From: Candidatus Dormiibacterota bacterium
GTDB taxonomy: Bacteria > Chloroflexota > Dormibacteria > Dormibacterales > Dormibacteraceae
Reading direction: 5' to 3'
DNA: 44,410 bases
NCBI GenBank assembly: GCA_955652705.1
Contig: CATPBK010000057.1
Location: 1-44,410 of the forward strand
The notes under the pieces are model-generated. The model was not told the origin of the DNA. It did not search any database and saw only the letters and a program-made list of their open reading frames with translations. The position numbers were made by a program, and so were the translations under genes. Shown in pieces: positions 7,518 through 16,959 of the stretch; the stretch's first letter is position 1, and every line of letters starts with the position of its first letter.

Positions 7518-9550
7518 GGCTCGTCACGCCTGTCGGCATCAGGCGGGTCTCGGGGCTTCCGCTGGGCTCGGCGAAGCAGACGGTGGCTCTCTTCGAGACC
7601 GAAGGCCTGGGTTTCCTCGGCGCCAGCCGAGAGGACCAGGATCGCTGGCTCGCGGGCTTTCGCGCGTTGCTCGATGGCCTCGCGGGCCCGATCCAGGTTG
7701 TGATCGACTTCCGGCCAGGCGAACTGGACGACGCCGACCTCCAGGAAGGGTCGTGCGCGACCACGCTGGCCGCCGATCCCGCGGCCATGCTCCAGGCCGA
7801 CCTTGCCTTCGTGGAGAGGATTGCTCACTGCCGCACAAGTCGCTCCCGTCAGGTCACGGTGGTCGTGGCCAGCGAGGAAGTCGAGGCCACCCGGCGCGCT
7901 CTCGCGGCGATCGGCCTGCGAGTCTGGGACCGGGCGAAGGTGCCGCCCCGCGTCGGAACCGAGTCACGGTCGGACTACCACGACGCGGAGGGCTGGCACC
8001 GCACCTGGTACCTGGAACGGTTTCCCGGCGGTGAGTTGGAGCCTGGTTGGTTGCTTCGGCTGGTGCCACCGGACCGCCGGGCCGCCCTCGCCTGGCACGC
8101 CCAGCCTCTCCCAACTGATCTGGCCATCTCCTACCTTCAGCGCCAGCTCAACAACATGCGCACCAGCCAGGTCGAGGTCGCCCGCCGGGGCGCCACCGAC
8201 CCGGTTCTGGCCGGCGCGGTCCCGGCCGCCCAAGAGCTCCAGCGGCGGCTGGTCGCCAGCCGCGACCGCGCCTTCCAGGTTGCGGTTTACCTGACCATCA
8301 CGGCCCGGACCAGGGAGGAGCTGATCGCCGCCACGAGCGAAGTCGAGGCCGCCGCCCGCGGTTCCCTCTGCAATCTCCGGCAGTGCCACTACAGGCAGGC
8401 CGACGGGCGACTGGCGACGCTTCCGTCGGGCAGCGACGGCCTCGGACGCAGCCGGGTGGTCGACACCTCTGCCCTGCTCACCTTCCTGCCCTGGCTTGAC
8501 GCCGAGCTTGCCGACGCCAACGGCCTGGTCCTCGGCCGCACCCGAGCGACAGGGATGCCGGTCCAGGTGGATCCCTTTGACGACGTTCGCTACGAGAACG
8601 CCAACATCGCCGTCTTCGGCCACTCCGGCGCCGGCAAGACATACCTGCTCTCGAGCCTCCTTCTCGGCGCCGTCGCCCGCGGTGCTCAGGCGTTTGTAAT
8701 CGACCCTGAGCACGAGTACGGCCGCCTGGCCAGAGCGGTGAAAGGCGTCGACGTGCAGCTCGCGCTTGGCTCCGGGCACGCCCTGAACGTCCTGGAGCCG
8801 AAGCCGCCGGGAGCGGAGGAGAGTTGGCTGGGGCCGGCTGTCGCCGACGCACTCGATCTCGTCAACGTGATCTGCGGCAGCCTCGACGAGATCGAGCGGG
8901 CGGTCACCGAAGCCGCCATTCGCGACGCCTACTCCGCCGCGGACAACCCGGTGCTGCGAGACGTCGCGGCGCACCTGCCGCCCAGCTCCCGTCCCGCCAA
9001 GATCCTCCAGCGCTGGGTCGCCGGCAGCCTCGGCGCCATGTTCAGCAGCCCCACCAACGTCGACCTCGACGCCCCGCTCGTCGTCTTTGGCATGCGGGAG
9101 CTCCGCGAAGAGATGATTGGCGCGGTCCACTACCTGCTGGCCGAGGCGCTCTGGAGCCGGATCAAGGACCGCCGGCGCCGCTGCCTGCTGGTTGTCGACG
9201 AGCTGGGCATCCTCTTCGAGGACGCGACCATGCGCCGGTTCGTCGTCCGGCTGGCCCGCCGGATTCGCAAGTACAACGGCAGCCTGGTCTTCGCCACCCA
9301 GAACCCGGGCGACCTGCTCGCCACGGAGCAAGGCACGGTCGTCGCCACCAACCCGGCGATCCGTTTCCTGGGCGCGCAGCGGCCGACCGAGGCGCAAAAG
9401 CTGCAGCGCGCGTTTCAGCTCAGCGACTTCCAGCGCCTGGGACTCGAGGCCGCCCGCCGCGGCGACTTCCTGCTTGCAGCCGGTGTCGAGCGCGTCGCTT
9501 TTCGCGTCATCGTCCCACCCTGGCAGGCGGCGCTGATTCGGACCGTATAA
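7514..9550 (+). CDS. VirB4/TraE-type secretion ATPase
   Basis: 678-residue ATPase of the VirB4 family, the motor that energises type IV secretion and pilus assembly at the inner membrane. Walker A is GHSGAGKT (369-376), followed by the family's FVIDPEHEYG segment; Walker B is LLVVDEL (558-564); the FATQNPGDLL arm and the LGAQRP motif near the C terminus are typical. The N-terminal half is diverged, as is usual. The start is TTG 7514, overlapping the PrgI-MinD stop, since the frame further upstream is shadow. No VirD4 or relaxase gene neighbours it; the matching pilin- and VirB6-like genes lie 13.5 kb downstream. Confidence 0.88.
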   Translation: MRLVTPVGIRRVSGLPLGSAKQTVALFETEGLGFLGASREDQDRWLAGFRALLDGLAGPIQVVIDFRPGELDDADLQEGSCATTLAADPAAMLQADLAFVERIAHCRTSRSRQVTVVVASEEVEATRRALAAIGLRVWDRAKVPPRVGTESRSDYHDAEGWHRTWYLERFPGGELEPGWLLRLVPPDRRAALAWHAQPLPTDLAISYLQRQLNNMRTSQVEVARRGATDPVLAGAVPAAQELQRRLVASRDRAFQVAVYLTITARTREELIAATSEVEAAARGSLCNLRQCHYRQADGRLATLPSGSDGLGRSRVVDTSALLTFLPWLDAELADANGLVLGRTRATGMPVQVDPFDDVRYENANIAVFGHSGAGKTYLLSSLLLGAVARGAQAFVIDPEHEYGRLARAVKGVDVQLALGSGHALNVLEPKPPGAEESWLGPAVADALDLVNVICGSLDEIERAVTEAAIRDAYSAADNPVLRDVAAHLPPSSRPAKILQRWVAGSLGAMFSSPTNVDLDAPLVVFGMRELREEMIGAVHYLLAEALWSRIKDRRRRCLLVVDELGILFEDATMRRFVVRLARRIRKYNGSLVFATQNPGDLLATEQGTVVATNPAIRFLGAQRPTEAQKLQRAFQLSDFQRLGLEAARRGDFLLAAGVERVAFRVIVPPWQAALIRTV

Positions 9551-9551
9551 T
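9546..9551 (+). promoter_or_regulatory. TATAAT box ahead of the GH36 gene
   Basis: A perfect TATAAT overlaps the stop codon of the VirB4-like gene (TAA at 9548-9550) and ends 9 bases before the GTG at 9561, so the galactosidase mRNA would be leaderless. The -35 region is only a weak TGGCAG. Confidence 0.5.
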
Positions 9552-9560
9552 TCCGGGGCC

Positions 9561-11405
9561 GTGCCCGCCAGGTTCGAGCTCGGGCTCGTGGAGGGGCGCT
9601 TACGCCTGGCCTGGCCTGCCGCGGCGTCCCTTGAATCCGTCGTCGCCACCTGCCAGACAGCTGGCGGACTGCGCCACGAGGGCGAGGGCTGGCGAAGCCG
9701 CGACGGAACCTTCGAGTGCATCTGCGGACCACTCACAGTCCGCATCAGCTTCGGCGGCGGGCAAGCAGCGCGAATCCGCCTCAGCGGAACCGCGCGTCAA
9801 AGCTGCGAAGTCGTCTCGGTGGGAATCGCCGCCCAGCTCGAGTTCAAGGCCGACACCACCACCTGGTGGGTCTACAACGGGTACCAATCCTGGGACGCGG
9901 CTGACGTCGTGCCGGCCGGCGCCGCCCGACCCTCCTACTGGACGGCGGCCGTGGCGGATGCCGACGGCCGGGCGCTGGTGATGGCGGCCAAGTCGGCCGC
10001 GAGACTGGTCACGCGCTTCGATTTGAAGGCAGGCCGGCTAGCCATGACGCAGGGTGCGGCACCCGGCCCCTTGCAGGTTCGGCCGCACTGGTCGGCTCGG
10101 CGCGGTGGGCGCTGGCGCGGCGAAGACCTGATGCTGCAGCCCGTGGACGACGTCTGGGATGGCCTCGCCGAGCTCAGCGAGCAAGCTTCCGGCCCGCGCC
10201 GGCGTCGCGTGGAGACGACCCGGCGCAGAGTCCCCCACGGCTGGCTCAGCTGGTATCACTACGGCACGTGGGTGACCCGGGAGGACGTGCTCCAGAACGC
10301 CGGCATCCTCGCCGACGGGGCCCTCGCGGGCCTCGGCTACGACCAGGTCCTGGTCGACGACGGCTGGCAGGAGGCCTACGGAGACTGGGTGCCTAACCGC
10401 AAGTTCGACCCGGGCCTCGGCGACCTCGCCGCCGGCCTCACGCGCGGAGGCCAGGTCCCGGGGCTCTGGATCGCGCCGTTCCTCGTCAGCACCGGTTCCG
10501 ACCTGGCCGCTCACGCCCCCGCCGACTGGTTCCTCGCCGACCCGGCGGGCGGCGGGCGCCTGGTCGACCCCGTGCACGTCAGCTTTGGTCCCATGTACGT
10601 GCTGGACGCTCGGCGGCAGCGCGTGCGGGACCATCTCCAGCGCACCTTCGCCGGCCTCCGCGAGCAGGGTTTCCGCCACTTCAAGATCGACTTCCTTTAT
10701 GCCGGCGCCTACCCGGGAGTCCGGGCGCTCCGTGATGGTCTGCGCGCGATTCGGCGGGGCGCGCAGGACGCCTACCTCTGTGCCAGCGGGGCGCCTCTTT
10801 TGCCGCTGGCGGGTCTCGTCGAAGGCTGCCGGATCGGCCAGGACACGGCCACCCCGCTCTATGACTTCGAGAAGGGGGAGCCGGTCTGCCGCATCTTCGG
10901 CGACGAGGTGCTCTGGATCGCCCGCAACACCGCCTGCCGCCATTTCCTGGATCGCTGGTACCAACTCGACCCCGACGCGGCCCTGGTCGGAGCCAACCTG
11001 ACGATCGAGCAGGCTCGGCAGCTGGTCACCGTGGTCGCCCTCGCCGGCGGCCCGTTCTTCGTCACGGACGACCTGGCACGTCTCGCGCCCGAGCGGCTGG
11101 CCTTGCTGACCAACCCGGAGGTGCAGGCCCTCATCGGCGGGCCGCCCGCTCGGCCTGACTGGGACCCCACGGCGCATCCGCTCGCCGCCATCTGGCGTCG
11201 CGAGGACGTGCTGGCCGCGTTCAACTGGACGGGCCCCGCGCGCCAGCTGGTGATCGAGGCACCCTCGCGCGGGCCCGTGCGCGACCTCTGGAACCGCGTC
11301 GACATCGAGTTCGGCGAGAGCGACTTGGAGTTGAAGCTGCCGCCTTCCGGAGTCCATCTCCTCAAGTTCGAGGGAGCGGGTAGGCTAGGGGCGTGGCTCG
11401 AGTGA
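9561..11405 (+). CDS. GH36-type alpha-galactosidase
   Basis: 614-residue glycoside hydrolase of the melibiase (GH36/clan GH-D) family, which releases terminal alpha-linked galactose. The (beta/alpha)8 barrel is recognisable from SWYHYGTW and VDDGWQ; the nucleophile is D377 in HFKIDFLYAG, and D428 in CRIGQDTATP is the likely acid/base. The N-terminal 200 residues form the beta-supersandwich seen in the family, with the YNGYQSWD motif. There is no signal peptide, so it is cytoplasmic. GTG start with its own TATAAT box. No sugar transporter is adjacent. Its last 13 bases overlap the next gene. Confidence 0.85.
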   Translation: MPARFELGLVEGRLRLAWPAAASLESVVATCQTAGGLRHEGEGWRSRDGTFECICGPLTVRISFGGGQAARIRLSGTARQSCEVVSVGIAAQLEFKADTTTWWVYNGYQSWDAADVVPAGAARPSYWTAAVADADGRALVMAAKSAARLVTRFDLKAGRLAMTQGAAPGPLQVRPHWSARRGGRWRGEDLMLQPVDDVWDGLAELSEQASGPRRRRVETTRRRVPHGWLSWYHYGTWVTREDVLQNAGILADGALAGLGYDQVLVDDGWQEAYGDWVPNRKFDPGLGDLAAGLTRGGQVPGLWIAPFLVSTGSDLAAHAPADWFLADPAGGGRLVDPVHVSFGPMYVLDARRQRVRDHLQRTFAGLREQGFRHFKIDFLYAGAYPGVRALRDGLRAIRRGAQDAYLCASGAPLLPLAGLVEGCRIGQDTATPLYDFEKGEPVCRIFGDEVLWIARNTACRHFLDRWYQLDPDAALVGANLTIEQARQLVTVVALAGGPFFVTDDLARLAPERLALLTNPEVQALIGGPPARPDWDPTAHPLAAIWRREDVLAAFNWTGPARQLVIEAPSRGPVRDLWNRVDIEFGESDLELKLPPSGVHLLKFEGAGRLGAWLE

Positions 11406-11983
11406 TCCATTTCCGGATCCGAAATCTGCCGCCTGAGCGGACGCCTCGCCTGGAGGACCAGGTGGAGCAGCTGGCCGGCTCGCGTGAGTGGCGAAGCGGG
11501 CGACCCTGGATCGCCACCGACTTCTCGAGGGGCCTCTTCGAAATCGAGTACCTGCGTCACCTGCGCAATGCCGAAGGCAGTGAAATCGGCGCCGCCGGGT
11601 TCCTCAAGATGGCGGGTGACGAGACCGACGCGCTCGTCCTGCTCTTCTTCCTTCGCGATCGCAGCGCTGAGTACGGGACTGGCGTCGAATGGCGTGATGA
11701 TGAGCACCCGCTGGCCAAGCTCCGACGCCTCCGGTTCGACCGCGGGCTCCTGGAGGGCGGCCGTCAGCTCGAGGATCACCTTGCCCGGCGGCCGGTGATC
11801 AAAAAGGTCATGGGCCAGGCGATCACCTTCTACCCGCCGAGTTATCGCGTGCACTCGCAGGCGCCGGGCCACCCCCAGCACTGGGGGTACTCGCTGCACG
11901 GGCTGCGAGCTTACGCGCCCACCCTGCTCGAGGCCGAGCAGGAGGCCTTGAAGATCCTCCGGGGCCTGCGCCATCTCGGTTAG
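11393..11983 (+). CDS. Conserved-looking protein of unknown function
   Basis: 196-residue soluble protein that I do not recognise. It is rich in charged residues, has no membrane segment or obvious catalytic motif, and ends in an amphipathic helix containing EAEQEALKILRGL. A YPPSYRVHSQAPGHPQHWGYSLHG stretch in the second half is rich in His and aromatic residues. The GTG start overlaps the galactosidase 3' end, and TAGGCT lies six bases ahead of it, so it may be both read through and started from its own leaderless promoter. Confidence 0.55.
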   Translation: MARVIHFRIRNLPPERTPRLEDQVEQLAGSREWRSGRPWIATDFSRGLFEIEYLRHLRNAEGSEIGAAGFLKMAGDETDALVLLFFLRDRSAEYGTGVEWRDDEHPLAKLRRLRFDRGLLEGGRQLEDHLARRPVIKKVMGQAITFYPPSYRVHSQAPGHPQHWGYSLHGLRAYAPTLLEAEQEALKILRGLRHLG

Positions 11984-12806
11984 CGTCAAGCAGGCGGAGG
12001 GGGCCTTCTCCGCTCTGGATGGTACCCGTCTCTACTGGCGCGCCTGGGTCCAAGCGGGGTCGCAGGTCACGTTCGCGGTGCTCCACGGACACGGCGAACA
12101 CTCCGGCCGCTACCACGGCTTCGCGGCCGCCATGTCGGCCCGCGGCTACTCGACGTATGCCGTCGATTGGCGCGGCCACGGGCTCAGCGAAGGCCAGCGC
12201 GGCCACGCCGGCAGCTTCGACGACCTCACCGGCGACGCCAGGCTGTTCGTGGAGGAGGTTCGACGGGCTCAGGCCGGCGACGAGGTGGTGCCCCTGGGCC
12301 ACTCCGTCGGTGGTTCGATCTTGCTCAGCGCCATCGTCCGGGGCGAGGTTCAGCCGCAGCGGTTCGCCGTCTCCAGCCCGGCGCTGCGTGTTCGCGCCCA
12401 GGTGCCTCGGTGGAAGCTCGCGGCGGCCGGGGCCCTCTCGCGACTGGCGCCCAAGGTCGCGCTGGCCACCGACCTGGAGACCAACGCGATCTCCCGCGAT
12501 CCGGCCATCGTGGCGGCGTACGAAAAGGACCCTCTGGTCCATTCCAGGATGTCCGTCCGCTTCTACGCCGAGTGGGGGGCCGCCAACGCCGAGATCATGA
12601 CCCGGGCCGGCGAAATCAAGGTGCCTTTCTTCGCCTCCCACGGCACCGATGACCGCATCATCGATCCGGGCGGCACCGAGGAGTTCTACAAGCGGACGTC
12701 TGTCCCTGGCAGCGTGCTGAAGCTTTACGCCGGCTCCTATCACGAGCCTTTCAACGACCTCGACCGGGAGCGGGTCTTCACCGACCTTGCGACCTGGGTC
12801 GGCTGA
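11973..12806 (+). CDS. Alpha/beta hydrolase, monoacylglycerol lipase-like (S33)
   Basis: Serine hydrolase of the monoglyceride lipase/lysophospholipase group. HGHGEHSGRY provides the oxyanion region, LGHSVGGS the nucleophile elbow, GTDDRIIDP the acid and AGSYHEPFND the His. Homologous sequence (EGAFSALDGTRLYWRAW) is in frame from about 11985, yet there is no ATG, GTG or TTG between the in-frame stop at 11949 and GTG 12078, which lies inside the first core strand. The true start is probably a non-standard codon such as ATC 11973, or the base call is wrong. It likely acts on acylglycerols in the cytoplasm. Confidence 0.8.
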   Translation: MSVSVKQAEGAFSALDGTRLYWRAWVQAGSQVTFAVLHGHGEHSGRYHGFAAAMSARGYSTYAVDWRGHGLSEGQRGHAGSFDDLTGDARLFVEEVRRAQAGDEVVPLGHSVGGSILLSAIVRGEVQPQRFAVSSPALRVRAQVPRWKLAAAGALSRLAPKVALATDLETNAISRDPAIVAAYEKDPLVHSRMSVRFYAEWGAANAEIMTRAGEIKVPFFASHGTDDRIIDPGGTEEFYKRTSVPGSVLKLYAGSYHEPFNDLDRERVFTDLATWVG

Positions 12807-12820
12807 CGCCGTTTCGCCGG

Positions 12821-13279
12821 TTGCGGCTCGTCATCCAGCGAGTCAGGTCGGCGGCGGTGTCGTGGGACGGTAGGCGCAACGAAATCGGCCCCGGCGTGGT
12901 TGTCCTTGTCGGAGTGGGTCCCGCCGACGTTGAGGGCGACGCCCGCAGGCTGGCCGAGAAGGTCGCGACCATGCGGATCTTCCCGGACGCGGCCGGCCGC
13001 AGCAACCTGAGCCTCGAAGACGTGCAGGGCGAGGCCCTCGTGATCTCCCAGTTCACTCTGTACGCCGACTTGAGCCGGGGGCGACGGCCGGGTTTCACCA
13101 GCGCGGCGGCGCCCGAGCTGGCCGAACGCCTCTACGGGGAGTTCGCCCGCGCCCTTGGCGCCCGCGGAATCACCGTCCGCACTGGCAGCTTCGGGGCAGG
13201 GATGGACGTCGAGCTCGTGAACCAAGGGCCGGTGACGATCGTGGTCAGCACCGACGAGTGGACGACCCGGCAGGCTTAA
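12821..13279 (+). CDS. dtd: D-aminoacyl-tRNA deacylase
   Basis: 152-residue Dtd, which frees D-amino acids (and glycine from tRNA-Ala) from mischarged tRNA. The start MRLVIQRVRSAAV, the motif SQFTLYADLSRGRRPGF (the SQFTL catalytic site) and the C-terminal VNQGPVT (NxGPVT substrate-chirality motif) are all present, and the length is normal. TTG start, 14 bases after the lipase stop, so the two are probably co-transcribed. Confidence 0.95.
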   Translation: MRLVIQRVRSAAVSWDGRRNEIGPGVVVLVGVGPADVEGDARRLAEKVATMRIFPDAAGRSNLSLEDVQGEALVISQFTLYADLSRGRRPGFTSAAAPELAERLYGEFARALGARGITVRTGSFGAGMDVELVNQGPVTIVVSTDEWTTRQA

Positions 13280-13283
13280 GACC

Positions 13284-14222
13284 CTGAAGCCAGAAGTCGC
13301 TCCTCCTCTGGATCGTCGCGCCTACCTCATCGCCTACGGGGCTTTGGGACTGACCGCCCTCATCTGGGGGTTCTCCTTCGTGCTGATCAAGGCCGGCGTG
13401 GCCACCCTCGACCCGGCGGTCCTGGTTTTGATCCGCACCGGCAGCGCCTCAGTCTTCCTCTTTGCCGTGATCCTGCTGACGCGTCGACGCCCCGTTGCCG
13501 GTCTCCGCCGACGCTTCCCTGGCTTTCTCTTTATGGCTGTGACCGGAAGCGTCATACCTTTCACCGCGATCAGCTGGGGAGAGCTCCACATCTCCAGCGG
13601 GCTGGCCAGCATCTTCAACGCCACCACCCCGCTCTGGACCGCGATCATCGCTTACTGGCTCACTCCCTACGAGCGCCCGACCCCGCTCAATTACCTCGGC
13701 GTCGCCGTCGGCTTCGCCGGCACCGGCATCCTGATCGCGCCCCAGCTGGGCGATCCCTTGCACGCGGGTGTCCTCGGCAGCCTCGCGGCCCTCGCCGGTG
13801 CGGCCAGCTACGCGGTCGCCGCCATCGGACAGCGGCGGCTGCTACCTGGTGTCGATCCCATCGAGGGGTCCTTCTGGCAGATGGCGCTGGCCACCGTACT
13901 GATCCTGCCGATCGCCGCGCCGGCGCTGACCCACACCCATCCGAGCCTGCTCTCGGTCGGCGCCACACTCGTCCTGGGCATCGCGGGTTCGGGCCTGGCC
14001 TCGATCCTTTATTACTTCCTCATCAACAGCCTCGGCGCGACCCGCGGCGCCTCGGTCACTTTCTTGATCCCAGTGACCGCCGTGTTCTGGGGCTTCTTGC
14101 TTTTCCAGGAGCCGATCACGCTGCCGATCTTGGGCGGCATGGCCGTCATCCTCCTCGGCGTCTTCCTGACCAGCGTCCGGCGCAGGCGGCCGGCCGCGAC
14201 CGAAGCCAAGCCCGCCGCCTGA
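13284..14222 (+). CDS. EamA/DMT-family transporter
   Basis: Ten-helix drug/metabolite transporter with the usual two EamA repeats (first repeat beginning ALIWGFSFVLIKAG, second after about residue 170) and a basic tail. Substrate unknown; amino-acid or metabolite export is common, and it sits two bases ahead of threonine dehydratase. The only ATG/GTG/TTG in frame near the N terminus is TTG 13344, which lies inside the first helix; the basic LDRRAYLIAYGALG segment upstream is typical family sequence, so CTG 13284 is the likely start. Confidence 0.85.
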   Translation: MKPEVAPPLDRRAYLIAYGALGLTALIWGFSFVLIKAGVATLDPAVLVLIRTGSASVFLFAVILLTRRRPVAGLRRRFPGFLFMAVTGSVIPFTAISWGELHISSGLASIFNATTPLWTAIIAYWLTPYERPTPLNYLGVAVGFAGTGILIAPQLGDPLHAGVLGSLAALAGAASYAVAAIGQRRLLPGVDPIEGSFWQMALATVLILPIAAPALTHTHPSLLSVGATLVLGIAGSGLASILYYFLINSLGATRGASVTFLIPVTAVFWGFLLFQEPITLPILGGMAVILLGVFLTSVRRRRPAATEAKPAA

Positions 14223-14224
14223 TC

Positions 14225-15214
14225 GTGACCGACTACATTCAGGCGCACGCGCGCGCCATCGAAGAGGCGGCGGCCCGGATCGCGCCTCACATCCGCCGCA
14301 CTCCCACGCTCGCGACCGACCTCGACCCGGACCTGCTGCTCAAGCCGGAATGCTTCCAGGTGACCGGCTCCTTCAAGCCGCGGGGCGCCTTCAATGCCAT
14401 CCTGCGCCTGGCCGCGCGCGATCCGACCCCGAAGGGCGTCATCACGGCCAGCTCGGGCAACCATGCCCAGGCCGTGGCCCTGGCAGCCCGGGCCGCCGGG
14501 CTGCGAGCCGTGATCCTGATTCCGGAAGGCGCCAATCCCGCCAAGGTGGCCGCCACCCGCGCCCTTGGCGCTGAGGTCATCACCGACGGCATCAGCTTCG
14601 AGAACCGCGACCAGCGGCTGGCCGAGGAGGTCGAGGCCCGCGGGCTCGCCCTCGTCCACCCGTACGACGACTGGGATGTGATCCACGGCCAGGGCACCGC
14701 GGCTCGCGAGCTGCTCGAGGACCGGCCCGACATCGGCCTGATCGCGACACCGGTCGGCGGCGGCGGTCTGCTGAGCGGAACCGCTCTGGCTGCCAAGGCC
14801 CAGAGCGAGCAGATCCAGGTGATCGGCGTCGAGCCGGCCAACGCCGACGACGCGTACCGCTCGCTCCAGCTGAGGGTGCGCCAGAGGCTCCCCCAGGCTC
14901 CCGACACCATCGCCGACGGCGTCCGGACGCTCAGCATCGGGGAGCGGAACTTCGAAGTGCTCGTCGAGAACCGGACCATCGACGCGATCGTGACAGTCAC
15001 CGAGACGGAAATAGAAGAGGCCCTGTTAACGGCCTGGCTGCGCTTGAAGCTCGCGCTCGAGCCGACGGGGGCGCTGCCGCTCGCCGCCTATCTGGCGGGC
15101 AAGCTGCCAAAGCTCCTGAAGCCGGCGCCGGGACGCGGTCCGGCCGCCCTCATCCTCACCGGTGGCAACTTCGACCCGGCGGCCGTGGCTAGGCTATTAG
15201 CCAGCTATGGGTAG
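14225..15214 (+). CDS. Threonine/serine dehydratase (PLP, fold type II)
   Basis: 329-residue catabolic-type threonine ammonia-lyase, converting threonine to 2-oxobutanoate. PLP lysine is K51 in GSFKPRGA; SSGNHAQA binds the substrate carboxylate and GGGGLLSG the cofactor phosphate. It lacks the C-terminal ACT regulatory domain of biosynthetic IlvA, so it should not be isoleucine-inhibited through that domain. Serine racemase or another beta-family enzyme is possible. GTG start, two bases after the transporter stop, hence one operon; a threonine-related exporter next to it would make sense. Confidence 0.87.
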   Translation: MTDYIQAHARAIEEAAARIAPHIRRTPTLATDLDPDLLLKPECFQVTGSFKPRGAFNAILRLAARDPTPKGVITASSGNHAQAVALAARAAGLRAVILIPEGANPAKVAATRALGAEVITDGISFENRDQRLAEEVEARGLALVHPYDDWDVIHGQGTAARELLEDRPDIGLIATPVGGGGLLSGTALAAKAQSEQIQVIGVEPANADDAYRSLQLRVRQRLPQAPDTIADGVRTLSIGERNFEVLVENRTIDAIVTVTETEIEEALLTAWLRLKLALEPTGALPLAAYLAGKLPKLLKPAPGRGPAALILTGGNFDPAAVARLLASYG

Positions 15215-15220
15215 GCTGCG

Positions 15221-15697
15221 GTGACCTCGTCGATCCCGGTGAAGGACCTGATGACTCGCGACGTCATCACATTCACCGAGGACGAGGACGTCGGCGCCGC
15301 CGCGCAGACGCTGAGCAAGAAGCGGATCACGGGCGCGCCGGTCGTCGACAAGGAGGGCCACGTGGTAGGGATCGTCTCGGAGGTCGACGTCCTTACCAAG
15401 CGGGGCAAGACGGTCAAGGAAATCATGAGCCCGCACGTGATCGCGGTGACCGAGGACACGGGCGTCGAGGAGGCCGCCCAGCTCCTCGCGGGCAAGCGCA
15501 TCCGCCGCCTGCCGGTCCTGCGCGGCGGCAAGATGGTCGGCCTTGTCAGTCGCTCGGACATCCTCGACTTCTTCGCCCTGAGCCACTGGACCTGCGACAA
15601 CTGCGGCCACTGGGAGCGGGGACTCGAGGCGCCGGCCATCTGCGCCATGTGCCAGGGGGACTCCTTCCACCTCGAGCACGGCGCGCCCGGCGTCTGA
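15221..15697 (+). CDS. Twin CBS-domain protein with C-terminal zinc ribbon
   Basis: 158 residues. Two CBS motifs (about 8-60 and 67-120, each with the V..IM/LM and G.P V pattern) form a Bateman module that binds adenine nucleotides. After it, CDNCGHWERG...CAMC provides a C-x2-C pair twice, a rubredoxin-like zinc ribbon. CBS proteins with such tails are often AMP/energy sensors of unknown output. GTG start; TAGGCT three bases ahead is too close to be a certain -10 box. It lies in the same direction as the dehydratase and the aminotransferase. Confidence 0.85.
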   Translation: MTSSIPVKDLMTRDVITFTEDEDVGAAAQTLSKKRITGAPVVDKEGHVVGIVSEVDVLTKRGKTVKEIMSPHVIAVTEDTGVEEAAQLLAGKRIRRLPVLRGGKMVGLVSRSDILDFFALSHWTCDNCGHWERGLEAPAICAMCQGDSFHLEHGAPGV

Positions 15698-15719
15698 CCC
15701 GGCTCCGAAAGCAGGCAGC

Positions 15720-16901
15720 ATGCCGGCGCTGAGCCACAAGGCCGAGAGCTTCACGGAGTCGGTCATCCGCGAGATGACCCGCCTCAACCTGGTGCTGAAC
15801 GGGCCCGAGCGGGCTGTCAACTTTGCCCAGGGCTTTCCCGATTTCGCGCCTCCGCCGGAGATCATCGAAGCCGCCAAGCGGGCCCTTGACGGCGGTTTCA
15901 ACCAGTACGCCACGACCTGGGGCGCGCCCCAGCTCCGGGCCGCGGTCGCGGCCAAGCAGTCCCGCGCCTGGGGCCGTGAGGTCGATCCGGAGACCGAGGT
16001 CACCGTCGCCTGCGGCGCCACCGAGTCGATGATCGCCGCCATGCTGGCCGCGGTCGATCCGGGCGACGAAGTGATCGTCTTCGAGCCTTTCTATGAGAAC
16101 TACGGGCCGGACTGCATCCTGAGCGGCGCCGTTCCTCGGTTCGTGGCCCTGCGGCCACCCGACTGGAACTTCGATCCCGACGAGCTGCGCGCCGCCTTCA
16201 GCGCAAAGACGCGCGCGATCGTCATCAACACGCCCCACAACCCGACAGGCAAGGTTTTCTCGCTGGCGGAGCTGGAGCTGATCGCCGCTCTCTGCCAGGA
16301 GCACGATGCGCTGGCTCTAACCGACGAGATCTACGAGCATCTCGTCTACGACGGCCGGCACCTGGCGCTCGCGACCCTGCCCGGGATGGCCGAGCGGACG
16401 ATCACCATCAGCGGCGCCAGCAAGACCTTCTCCGTGACCGGCTGGCGAGTCGGCTGGCTGATCGCGCCTCCCGCCCTCACCGCGGGCATCCGCAAGGTGC
16501 ACGACTTCCTCACGGTCGGCGCCGCCCACCCGCTCCAAGTCGCGGTGGCGACCGCGCTGGGCTTTCCTGAGGCGTTCTACGACTCGCTGCAGGAGGAATA
16601 CCGGGAGCGGCGGGACACGCTGGTCCGGGGCCTGCGCGAGATCGGCTTCGACTGCCATGCCCCGGCCGGCGCCTACTACGTGATGGCCGGCATCGAGCCC
16701 TTCGGCTACGCCGACGACGTGGCCTTTGCCCGCCACCTGATCGAGACCCTCGCGGTCGCGACAGTCCCCGCCTCGAGCTTCTTCCACGACGGCGCTCTAG
16801 GCCGCCGCCAGGTGCGCTTCAGCTTCCCGAAGCGGATCGAGACGATCGAGCGCGGGCTGGCCGCCCTGGCGGGGTTGAAAGCGGCGCCCGGCGCTTCTTA
16901 A
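15720..16901 (+). CDS. Class I/II aminotransferase
   Basis: 393-residue PLP aminotransferase of fold type I. NxPxNPTG (NTPHNPTGK), SGASKTFSVTGWRVGW with PLP lysine K235, and the C-terminal RFSFPK Arg that binds the substrate carboxylate are all seen. It is closest in pattern to methionine/kynurenine/glutamine transaminases (the YATTWGAPQLRAAVA start is typical). Exact substrate not assignable. ATG start with only a weak ribosome binding site, 22 bases after the CBS gene. Confidence 0.88.
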   Translation: MPALSHKAESFTESVIREMTRLNLVLNGPERAVNFAQGFPDFAPPPEIIEAAKRALDGGFNQYATTWGAPQLRAAVAAKQSRAWGREVDPETEVTVACGATESMIAAMLAAVDPGDEVIVFEPFYENYGPDCILSGAVPRFVALRPPDWNFDPDELRAAFSAKTRAIVINTPHNPTGKVFSLAELELIAALCQEHDALALTDEIYEHLVYDGRHLALATLPGMAERTITISGASKTFSVTGWRVGWLIAPPALTAGIRKVHDFLTVGAAHPLQVAVATALGFPEAFYDSLQEEYRERRDTLVRGLREIGFDCHAPAGAYYVMAGIEPFGYADDVAFARHLIETLAVATVPASSFFHDGALGRRQVRFSFPKRIETIERGLAALAGLKAAPGAS

Positions 16902-16959
16902 CCGGGTCCCTTTCCAGCGCCGGCGGGCGTCCGGTAGCGTGCCGCCTCGATCTCCTCCC

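Noticed and set aside
7964-9745. 593-codon open frame on the minus strand
   Set aside because: Antisense to the VirB4-like gene, which has full Walker motifs; the minus frame has skewed, repetitive composition and no family features. Typical of GC-rich DNA.
10038-11357. 439-codon open frame on the minus strand
   Set aside because: Antisense to the GH36 galactosidase; no recognisable motif.
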